DNA of 64,000 bases from an uncultured Oscillospiraceae bacterium (GTDB lineage: Bacteria > Bacillota > Clostridia > Oscillospirales > Oscillospiraceae): assembly GCA_944382965.1 (NCBI GenBank), contig CALWOA010000057.1, forward strand, positions 26,249 through 90,248, given 5' to 3'. The position numbers were made by a program, and so were the translations under genes. A model generated the notes under the pieces. The model had not been told where the DNA came from and searched no databases. It worked only from the letters and a program-made list of their open reading frames with translations. Shown in pieces: positions 53,211 through 60,048 of the stretch (the stretch's first letter is position 1; each line of letters begins with the position of its first letter).

Positions 53211-53346
53211 CACCCCATCTGCTAGACAGTACGATATGCTATCTAACAGATGGGGTGGTTTATTATGCTGAAAGAATATCAGCACATATTCCGTTTTCTT
53301 TTGAAAAGATTCTACACTTTCCCATTCTTAGTTCAGATTTCTCCCC
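53211..53346 (+). repeat. Direct repeat copy B with terminal hairpin
   Basis: It begins with an imperfect hairpin CACCCCATCTG...CAGATGGGGTG (53211-53257), followed by the stretch homologous to copy A, including TCAGCACATATTCCG and GTTCAGATTTCTCCCC. Conserved spacing and same orientation as copy A. It lies 135 bases beyond the 3' end of the operon 3 sensor, on which strand the hairpin could also terminate transcription. Confidence 0.7.
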
Positions 53347-53481
53347 AGGAAAATTGGTCAGGGGTGTCCGGTTCTGTACTATTAGAACTGCTCTTTCTCC
53401 AGTTCTGTGCCTCCGGTTCATATCGCAAACAGGTAATCTCCTTCCAGAAATTGAGGCTGGGAATCTACTCAAACCGTCCCT

Positions 53482-55503
53482 CTATCGCAATGGATATTCC
53501 GTAAAGGGTTTCATATTCAAACTCAAGTGCTGGTACGAAGCAATCACCGCCATGGCGTCCTCTTCCCGGACGGTTTTTCCATTCTGACCAGCCTTTGCAT
53601 ATCCCCAGTATAGTGTGATCGGATCACGAACTACTTTTTCAATAAACTCCGGGCCATTTTCGCTGCATCGATAGAAACCGTAATACCGCCCATCATCCGA
53701 CTCATTGTCGCACATCTCCAGAATTCCGCCTTCGCAAATAAAGGATACGCCGTATGTATACTGCTGCAATTCTCCATCCCGAATGGTAAAAATATCCAGG
53801 TCTTCGGTACTATCGCTGAATCGGGGCTGGCGGGTAATCAGTTCCTCGACGCCGTCCCCATTTAAGTCCATCCGCGTATAGGTAAAGTTTTTGGCATTGT
53901 CATAACGCACCAGTGCTTCTGCAACATACTGGGCATAAGGATCGGAATACTCGATATTAGCGGGAGGTTCTCCGAAGCGTTTCAGGGGAAGCCAGCGAAT
54001 TTCGATCCGGGTGTAGGAATTCAGAATGTCCTGGGCTTCTTCCTCCGTTATCAGCTTTGGATTGGTACCATCTTTGGCATGTAAATACCATGCGTCATCT
54101 GAAGAATCGTAGGAAACGCCTGTGATAAAGGAGGCAGATTCCGGTTTTGCCTGGTAGAAGTAATGTTGATACATTCCAATATCTTCACAATAGACTTCAA
54201 ATACATTTCCTTCGCATGGCTGGAAATGTCCGATAAAGACCCCGGTATTGGTAAGATCAAAATACTTGTAAGACTGACCATCCTTGATTGACAGAATATC
54301 CAGAGCGCCGATAATCAATTCCTCAACACCGTCGCCATTAACATCATATAGCACATAGGATAGACCTTCCGGGTTTCGGTCGGTTTCCAAACGGTAATTC
54401 ACAAATTCCTCGTAACCGGCAGTATACATGCTTTCATGTTCTTCACGAGCCGAAGCGATTTCCGCTAAGTATCGGGAACGTGCTTCTGCCTGATAGTTTC
54501 CCACCTGATCCATGGTGGTGGGCTGAGGTTTGACAGACAGATCAAACAGCTCCGCAAATTGCTGCAAAGCAGTCTCGGTCATGGGAACCTGTTTGCCGTC
54601 CACCCAGATCACCGGGTCTAGGTAAATGGAAATAAACGCATCCGGCAAGTCAGCATAAATCCGGGCAGTTACCTCGTTCAGAACCAGAAGTACTTTTTTA
54701 CCGTCTTTGCGGGTATAGTCCCACTGGGTATAGTCGAGGGATTCCAGCATGCCGCTGGTGGCGGGATCGAAATAATCCTTCCGAGAATATCGGTAACTGG
54801 CAAATCCCTGCTCCCATTTCCAGCTTCCCATGTCCATGCTGATTTGCATATTCAGATCAAAGGTTCCCTCTAAATGGAAACCTCCATCCCAATACTCTAC
54901 CTGAACTCCAGGGGTATCATAGACCAATCCATTCAGTCCGAGAGAATTCAGCAGGACACTGTTTTCATAGTAATTGAGCGGGATATAGCTTGACAGCAGC
55001 TTCAGGTTATATTTCTCCACAATCTCATTGAGCTTGTCCACCATTTCCTGACTATAGCAGCCGTATGTAAAATTATAGTTTTCTGGGATATCCCAAGGCG
55101 AGCCGGATTTGGCAGCTAAGTCTGATTCCCCTGCGATTGACTTATCCGGATCGTATGAATTTGTAAAGTCTACCCATTCCGAAAGCGCCTCCATGTTGGT
55201 ACCTTGCACGGAAAGTAGTGTAATAGGCTCCTGGGTTTGCACCGGAATCACATTCCCATGATCGTCATACTCCGTGGGAATATAGAAGCTGTATTCCCCC
55301 ACCTTCATATCCTGCATTCTCAGCACATACACCACCGCGCAGCCCACCAGCATCAGCAACAGCGCAATGAGAGCAGCAATCAGCCATGCCCGACGAAGGG
55401 CGAGCCGTCGAGGTTGGTCTCGGTTTTCCCGGAAATCTCCGGCACTGACCACATAGGTATCCTGTACCCGACCCAGAGCGTTCAGCAAATCCATTCCCTT
55501 CAT
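53482..55503 (-). CDS. Mosaic membrane sensor / putative anti-sigma protein (operon 3)
   Basis: 673 residues from ATG 55503 (GGAGG, TGATG overlap with the sigma stop). The N-terminal 38 residues, membrane helix (39-60, LIAALIALLLMLVGCAVVYVL) and first 330 residues match sensor 1 (NSYDPDKSI, YGCYSQEMVDKLNEIVEKYNLKL). From about residue 340 onward it matches sensor 2: EF-hand-like loops DVNGDGVEEL (387-396) and DLNGDGVEEL (546-555), and the WYLHAKDG...EEEAQDILNSYTRIEI segment. It therefore combines both ectodomain types. Its role is presumed to be signal-dependent control of the co-encoded sigma factor. Confidence 0.8.
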   Translation of the reverse strand: MKGMDLLNALGRVQDTYVVSAGDFRENRDQPRRLALRRAWLIAALIALLLMLVGCAVVYVLRMQDMKVGEYSFYIPTEYDDHGNVIPVQTQEPITLLSVQGTNMEALSEWVDFTNSYDPDKSIAGESDLAAKSGSPWDIPENYNFTYGCYSQEMVDKLNEIVEKYNLKLLSSYIPLNYYENSVLLNSLGLNGLVYDTPGVQVEYWDGGFHLEGTFDLNMQISMDMGSWKWEQGFASYRYSRKDYFDPATSGMLESLDYTQWDYTRKDGKKVLLVLNEVTARIYADLPDAFISIYLDPVIWVDGKQVPMTETALQQFAELFDLSVKPQPTTMDQVGNYQAEARSRYLAEIASAREEHESMYTAGYEEFVNYRLETDRNPEGLSYVLYDVNGDGVEELIIGALDILSIKDGQSYKYFDLTNTGVFIGHFQPCEGNVFEVYCEDIGMYQHYFYQAKPESASFITGVSYDSSDDAWYLHAKDGTNPKLITEEEAQDILNSYTRIEIRWLPLKRFGEPPANIEYSDPYAQYVAEALVRYDNAKNFTYTRMDLNGDGVEELITRQPRFSDSTEDLDIFTIRDGELQQYTYGVSFICEGGILEMCDNESDDGRYYGFYRCSENGPEFIEKVVRDPITLYWGYAKAGQNGKTVREEDAMAVIASYQHLSLNMKPFTEYPLR

Positions 55504-56054
55504 CAATATCCCTCCTGACTGAGCATTTTGCGAAGCTTCCCTCGGGTTCGGTGGAGCATGGATGTTACTTTACTTTCGGTAAAACCGGTGAATTGAGATA
55601 TGGTCTGAATCGAATCTAAGTACCAATACCTGCACAGAAAAACGTTTCGCTCGACTTCCGGCAGATCTTGCAAGAAACGGTTGAGCATCTGCACCAGTTC
55701 TTTGGACTGCAAAGTCGTCTCTGGATCCCCTGTTTCCGCACAAGCGTCCAGTTCTTCCAGAGCCAGAATCATCTCTCCCCCGCCCCGCTTCTGGGCGCTG
55801 AGTTTGCGCCAGCGGTCAATGGAAATATGTCGGGTCAGTTTGGCCAGAAAAGCACGGAGAATATTGGGACGCCGGGGTGGAATGGTGTTCCATGCCTGCA
55901 AATAGGCATCGGATACGCTTTCTTCCGAATCCTCCCGATTGGATAGGATGTTGTAGGCCACGCTGTAGCAGTAGCCGCCGTATTTCCGGTCTGTTTCCAC
56001 AATGGCCTGTTCCGATCTTTGGAAGTATAAGTCCAAAATGTTCTGATCCTCCAA
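55503..56054 (-). CDS. ECF-type RNA polymerase sigma factor (operon 3)
   Basis: 183 residues from TTG 56054. The TTG is six bases after GGAGGTG and gives an N-terminus (LEDQNILDLYFQRSEQA) that aligns exactly with the operon 2 sigma factor; codons further upstream are not needed. Region 2: YSVAYNILSNREDSEESVSDAYLQAWNTIPPRRP. Region 4: LCRYWYLDSIQTISQFTGFTESKVTSMLHRTRGKL. It also shares the basic KLSAQKRGGGE linker with the operon 2 sigma. The stop overlaps the sensor start. Confidence 0.93.
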   Translation of the reverse strand: MEDQNILDLYFQRSEQAIVETDRKYGGYCYSVAYNILSNREDSEESVSDAYLQAWNTIPPRRPNILRAFLAKLTRHISIDRWRKLSAQKRGGGEMILALEELDACAETGDPETTLQSKELVQMLNRFLQDLPEVERNVFLCRYWYLDSIQTISQFTGFTESKVTSMLHRTRGKLRKMLSQEGY

Positions 56055-56103
56055 AAGTACCACCTCCAAGTGTTTTTATTCTATCGCATTGGTTTTCACT
56101 TGT

Positions 56104-56134
56104 ATAGGCGTAAAACAAATGAGAATCTTGCATG
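56104..56134 (-). promoter_or_regulatory. ECF-type promoter of operon 3
   Basis: Minus strand: CATGCAAG (56127-56134), 16 bp, CGCCTAT (56104-56110), then ACAAGTGA. Spacing and both halves match the element at 49814-49844 before operon 2. Confidence 0.6.
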
Positions 56135-56186
56135 TCAGAAAAAACTTTTTTATTTTCCACCTGCTCTTTCCTCACAGAAAAGCAAA

Positions 56187-56222
56187 AGAACGTACTGCCG
56201 AACTGATTTGGCAGTACGTTCT
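56187..56222 (-). terminator. Hairpin facing the ECF operon 3 upstream region
   Basis: A perfect 13-bp stem (AGAACGTACTGCC, 56187-56199 with 56210-56222). On the minus strand it is followed by TTTTGCTTTTC, so it would stop transcripts arriving from the oxidoreductase operon before they enter sigma operon 3. Confidence 0.6.
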
Positions 56223-56279
56223 GTGTTCCATACGAATGACTCGTTCCCGATGTGGGATACTAACCCAGAGGTGATTATT

Positions 56280-56534
56280 GTGGCAAAACAAGGAATGAGC
56301 CGTCCGGATGTAATCCGTGGTCCGAGAAAAGATGTCTCCCCTGTTCCTCAGATTCAGGGCAAAGCCAAAAGTGGAAAGGAAAAAGCAAAGCCTATCATCG
56401 CAGGAACATCTGGCGCAAGCCAAAAGGTGTGGCATGAAAAACCCATATCCAGCGCACATGGAATCATTGATACAGATTTGGCACGGGATAATCTGGAGAA
56501 TGATATTCCGTTTGCAGATTTGCAGGACCTTTAA
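56280..56534 (+). CDS. Small conserved hypothetical protein
   Basis: 84 residues from GTG 56280, preceded by AGAGGTG. It is a Lys/Pro/Gly-rich, probably disordered protein: VAKQGMSRPDVIRG, then PVPQIQGKAKSGKEKAKPI and a C-terminus with alternating acidic residues (LARDNLENDIPFADLQDL). I recall similar uncharacterised clostridial proteins starting MAKQGMxRPD, which supports a real gene, but no function is known. It is flanked by the hairpin at 56187-56222 and the terminator at 56540. Confidence 0.55.
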   Translation: MAKQGMSRPDVIRGPRKDVSPVPQIQGKAKSGKEKAKPIIAGTSGASQKVWHEKPISSAHGIIDTDLARDNLENDIPFADLQDL

Positions 56535-56539
56535 TTGTC

Positions 56540-56573
56540 AAAGCAGAGCACAAAAAATGTGCCCTGCTTTTTC
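56540..56573 (+). terminator. Rho-independent terminator of the small hypothetical gene
   Basis: AAAGCAGAGCACA pairs with TGTGCCCTGCTTT (one mismatch, 56540-56570), then TTCTC. It starts six bases after the stop codon. Confidence 0.75.
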
Positions 56574-56607
56574 TCTATACTATGTGGTACGCAGTTTTCT
56601 TCTGGGC

Positions 56608-57768
56608 TTACTCCGAAGGAGGAACATCGATTTCCATATCACTCATTGGATAGGTGACACAGGGATGAATACAGCCAAATTTCCGGTCTGCTTCCCGGCG
56701 GCCATCTCGCTTTTCTGCCACCTGGTAGTCTCCGGAAATCCACTTGCTGTGACAGTAGCCGCAGCCGCCAGCCCGACATTTGTTGGGGGCCGGGATTCCG
56801 GCACGCTCCATTGCAGTAAGCAAGGTTTCGTTTTCCTTGGCGTCAATGGTACTGACCTGATCCCGAATCCGTACCGTCAGGCGGAATGTCCGGGGATTCT
56901 CAATGGGCAAATCCAGGCAGCAGGTGGCATCTTTGCGGACAGCCTTCACCGGCAGGTTCAGAGGTGCCAGCTCCTTCTCCAGGAAGGCGTACATCGCCGC
57001 CGGTCCGCAGAGGAAGAACGTTACCTGTTTCAAATCCACATACTTGGCCATCAGTTCTGCCGAGATGAACCCCTGTTCATATCCGGGTTTCTGCTCATCG
57101 CTGAGGACATAGACAACCTTCAATCCCTTCTGGGCAAGTGCATCCAATTCTGCTTTATAGGCGATGTGTGCTTCATCTCTTGCGCCATAGAAGAGAATCA
57201 TGTCATAGGTTTCATCCTGATCCACCATACTTTTCGCCATGGACAGGAACGGCGTAATGCCGGAGCCACCGGCCACGCAGACAATCTGATTTGCGTCCCG
57301 GAGAGTTTCATAGTGGAATTCTCCGCTGGGCTCGCTCATTGTGAAGCGGTCGCCTACTTTGGCCTGGGTATTCAGATAGTGGGAGAAGAATCCAGCATCT
57401 TCCACACCCAGGGTCAGCTTGTTTTCCAGGGCTTCCCGGGGACTGGAAGAAATGGAGTAAGGACGGCTGACCAGACTTTCTCCAACTGCAGTGCGCAAAG
57501 AGACATACTGACCCGCACGGAAGAAAGGAAATGCATCCGCATCCACCCGGCGGAAGGTAAACTCCTTCATCCGGTCTGTCAAATCCCGGATGGCAACCAG
57601 CTCTACTTCCATGGAACCCGGGTGAAGTTTCTTTGCCAGTACATTGGTCCGGTATTCCTGCGGAATTGGCGTGTTGGCACCGTTTGCCAAGGCTTCCCGC
57701 CGCTTGGGCACAATTTTCTTGAACCGGAGCATATCCATAAATCCAAAGATCTGTCTTTTGAATTTCAT
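56608..57768 (-). CDS. FAD/NAD(P)-dependent reductase with plant-type 2Fe-2S domain
   Basis: 386 residues. After a basic N-terminal extension (1-50), the ferredoxin-reductase module has the FAD motif SRPYSISS (101-108) and the NAD(P) motif GGSGITPF (167-174), then CGPAAMY. The C-terminal 2Fe-2S ferredoxin domain has Cys331, Cys336 and Cys339 (C-x4-C-x2-C) with Cys366 as fourth ligand. It is an electron-transfer chain from NAD(P)H through FAD to 2Fe-2S, like oxygenase reductases. The partner is probably the flavoprotein one base upstream. The first 50 residues have no counterpart in standard reductases. Confidence 0.88.
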   Translation of the reverse strand: MKFKRQIFGFMDMLRFKKIVPKRREALANGANTPIPQEYRTNVLAKKLHPGSMEVELVAIRDLTDRMKEFTFRRVDADAFPFFRAGQYVSLRTAVGESLVSRPYSISSSPREALENKLTLGVEDAGFFSHYLNTQAKVGDRFTMSEPSGEFHYETLRDANQIVCVAGGSGITPFLSMAKSMVDQDETYDMILFYGARDEAHIAYKAELDALAQKGLKVVYVLSDEQKPGYEQGFISAELMAKYVDLKQVTFFLCGPAAMYAFLEKELAPLNLPVKAVRKDATCCLDLPIENPRTFRLTVRIRDQVSTIDAKENETLLTAMERAGIPAPNKCRAGGCGYCHSKWISGDYQVAEKRDGRREADRKFGCIHPCVTYPMSDMEIDVPPSE

Positions 57769-57769
57769 A

Positions 57770-59320
57770 TTACTTCACCTCCGCTTTCAGGTCGCCAACC
57801 GTCTGTCGTCCGGAAATATCGCCGGAGACATAGGCGCTGGAATATCCGCTGGAACGCATGGCGTAGCCTCCCGCAAACCGCAGGCCTGGAAAGAGCTTTG
57901 CGTCCTCTTTCATCATCATCAGACGGGGCATCAGGCTGTCCCAGTCTGCGGTAAGGTAGCCGTAAATGCTGCCCTCCGGATGTCCGCAGTAGCGGGCATA
58001 GGTTGTGGGGCTGGCCACACAAATTTCCTCAATGTGGTCGTGGAGATTGCAGCCGGTTTCCCGCTCAAATACCTGGATCATATCTGCTGCAACCCGGTCT
58101 TTTTCTTTGAAATAGTCTGTTTCGGTTACATTGCCCCAGTCATCAGACATGAACATGGTGGTAAAGTACATCATGCAGGTCCCCTTGGGAGAACATTCCG
58201 GGAACGCATTGTTCAGGCACACAGTAGCCTGGACATGGTTGGTGTCCACTTTCCGCATCAGATCAAACTGCTTGGCAGAATCAGCAGTATCATAGATGAA
58301 GTAGTTGTGGCTCTTGATGCCCAGCTCTTCGGCAGACTTATTCAGGCCAAGGAACATGGAGAATCCACGCCCAGCAAACTCACGGGCATTGGTTGCCCGA
58401 ACGGCCTGTTCGCTGACAGCAGACGCAGGCAACATTTTTCCAAAGACCAAATGGGGAGAACAGTTGGCAATCACATGATGGGTTGCAATGACCGTACCGT
58501 CTTTCAATTCCACGCCGGTGATTTTCCCTGCTGCGTCGGTGTGAATTTTGGATGCTTCGGAATGATACCACACATCGCCGCCCAGTTCCCGAATCCGGCT
58601 CTCCAGAGCCAAACTGATTTCATGGGAGCGCATTCTGGGCATCCAGGCATCCCGGGTAATATAGCGGATGACCATGGAACCGTAGTGCAGGAAGCTGAGA
58701 CGGTCACAGTCCACGCCCAGATAACACCAGTAGGCATTCAGAATATCTCGCGCAGCCTGGGGCATCTTCAGAGAATCCAGAACTTCATTGACGCTGTAGC
58801 TGCCAGCCTTTACGAAGTTGGGGAAATGGGATTTCATGTAGGAGGAATCCGTATTTCCGTTAACGGAGTTGGAATAGGTCTGAGCGTCCCGAACTTCATT
58901 GCACAGCTCAAAGAACTCCGTCATGGACTTCCGGGAGCCAGGGACATAGTGCTCCATCTTGTCGATAAAGGCTTCCACGCCAAAGGGCATTTCACAATCA
59001 TACTTCTTGTCCGTGGTAATCAAATGATAGGCTTCGGGGATGCGGATCCAGTCCACCTTATCCTCCACCCCTAGGTCCCGGAACAGGGTCCGTATATCCC
59101 CCGGAGCTTCCGCAGAGCCAAAGTCATTCAGTTCATGCAGGCTGGCTTCAAACTCAAACCGTCCCCGTTTGAAGCTGGTGGCAAATCCGCCGGGTAGGTT
59201 GTGCTTTTCCAGGAGCAGGCAGGAATAGCCTCCCTGAAGCACGCGAATTGCGGCTGTCAATCCACCGTTACCGGCACCAATGACAACCACGTCGTACTGT
59301 CTTGTACCTTTGTTTTCCAT
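57770..59320 (-). CDS. FAD-dependent oxidoreductase of the phytoene desaturase/CrtI-like superfamily
   Basis: 516 residues. The Rossmann dinucleotide motif VVVIGAGNGGLTAAI (12-26) is followed by LLLEKHNLPGGFATSFKRGRFEFEASLH, the signature of the CrtI/RetSat/carotenoid-isomerase-like family. The second FAD contact is near the end: FPGLRFAGGYAMRSSGYSSAYVSG. Substrates of these enzymes are lipophilic polyenes or unsaturated lipids; no carotenoid genes are nearby, so the substrate is unknown. It is encoded between the TetR regulator and the 2Fe-2S reductase, which may supply electrons. Confidence 0.85.
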   Translation of the reverse strand: MENKGTRQYDVVVIGAGNGGLTAAIRVLQGGYSCLLLEKHNLPGGFATSFKRGRFEFEASLHELNDFGSAEAPGDIRTLFRDLGVEDKVDWIRIPEAYHLITTDKKYDCEMPFGVEAFIDKMEHYVPGSRKSMTEFFELCNEVRDAQTYSNSVNGNTDSSYMKSHFPNFVKAGSYSVNEVLDSLKMPQAARDILNAYWCYLGVDCDRLSFLHYGSMVIRYITRDAWMPRMRSHEISLALESRIRELGGDVWYHSEASKIHTDAAGKITGVELKDGTVIATHHVIANCSPHLVFGKMLPASAVSEQAVRATNAREFAGRGFSMFLGLNKSAEELGIKSHNYFIYDTADSAKQFDLMRKVDTNHVQATVCLNNAFPECSPKGTCMMYFTTMFMSDDWGNVTETDYFKEKDRVAADMIQVFERETGCNLHDHIEEICVASPTTYARYCGHPEGSIYGYLTADWDSLMPRLMMMKEDAKLFPGLRFAGGYAMRSSGYSSAYVSGDISGRQTVGDLKAEVK

Positions 59321-59337
59321 GGTAACCTCCTTGTGGT

Positions 59338-59928
59338 TTAATAGATGAGATTTCGGGAGCGCTGGAGCCAGTACTCCAGCTCTTCTTCGCTGGTAATACC
59401 CTTGTAGTGGCGCAAGATGATGCGGAAAAAGTCCGTTAGCTCTTGGTCAATCTGTTCCTGGTTCATGCTTTGATAGCCAATCGCCAGCATTACGCCCAAG
59501 CCGTAGCATCGAAACTGCATCTGCCGGTGCATTTCCCGGGCCGTTTCCAGAGGCATTTCCAGATTTTTCGCCAGCAGGGAGATCAGCATTTCCCAGTTCA
59601 GGTCATTCAGAAGGTCCTGCCCGGGCTGCCGCTGCTGCAAGTACAGGAACCGGAACAGTTCCTTCTCCTTCATGGAAAAGGACAGGAAACTTTGTCCGAA
59701 TGCCTTGTAGCTGTCATTATGAAATTTCAAGAAATTCTCCCGAATATGGTCGTGAAGCGCATCCTTCAAATGCTGAATGTTCTCAAATTCATAATACAGC
59801 GGCTGGGTAGAGCAGCCTAATGTTTTAGCAATGTTTCGGACGGTGAGTGACTCAGCTCCCCCACTTTGGATCGTCTGGGTTGCGGCCTGCAGGATGCTTT
59901 CCCTGGTAATTCTCTTTTCAGAAGCCAT
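59338..59928 (-). CDS. TetR/AcrR family transcriptional regulator
   Basis: 196 residues. The N-terminal helix-turn-helix (SILQAATQTIQSGGAESLTVRNIAKTLGCSTQPLYYEF) is typical TetR. The C-terminal helical domain (about 70-190) is a WHG/TetR-C type ligand pocket, with aromatic residues (FLSFSMKEKELFRFLYLQ). It probably represses its own operon, which includes the two oxidoreductases; a perfect 6-2-6 palindrome overlaps the promoter -10. The inducing ligand is unknown, likely a hydrophobic compound. AGGGGGAA precedes the ATG. Confidence 0.92.
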   Translation of the reverse strand: MASEKRITRESILQAATQTIQSGGAESLTVRNIAKTLGCSTQPLYYEFENIQHLKDALHDHIRENFLKFHNDSYKAFGQSFLSFSMKEKELFRFLYLQQRQPGQDLLNDLNWEMLISLLAKNLEMPLETAREMHRQMQFRCYGLGVMLAIGYQSMNQEQIDQELTDFFRIILRHYKGITSEEELEYWLQRSRNLIY

Positions 59929-59963
59929 AGCCTTCCCCCTGTGTATTCTATATCTTTTAAGTT

Positions 59964-59992
59964 ATTATAACACCTGTTATTTTGAAAAGCAA
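59964..59992 (-). promoter_or_regulatory. Sigma-A promoter of the tetR-oxidoreductase operon
   Basis: Minus strand: TTGCTT (59987-59992), 17 bp, perfect TATAAT (59964-59969), 36 bases before the tetR start. Confidence 0.8.
59967..59980. promoter_or_regulatory. Candidate TetR operator ATAACA-CC-TGTTAT
   Basis: A perfect inverted repeat with 6-bp arms and a 2-bp centre, directly overlapping the -10 and spacer of the tetR promoter; binding there would exclude RNA polymerase. Confidence 0.6.
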
Positions 59993-60048
59993 CCATGCAT
60001 TCCTCTTTATTGTGCAGATTGTCAATATGTTCAGAGAAAGAGGCAGTA

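Larger units (their letters stand above)
53008..53481. other. Intergenic stretch holding a gene remnant and repeat copy B
   Basis: 474 bases between the ZIP gene and the end of sensor 3. It contains the 47-codon protein remnant (53031-53174) and repeat copy B (53211-53346), both annotated separately, and no intact gene. Confidence 0.5.

Noticed and set aside
53250-53504. Possible small gene in repeat copy B
   Set aside because: Same reasoning as copy A; it also runs into the 3' end of the sensor gene on the other strand.
56317-59074. Long open frames antisense to the two oxidoreductase genes
   Set aside because: They mirror well-recognised enzymes on the other strand and show no domain or start signal.
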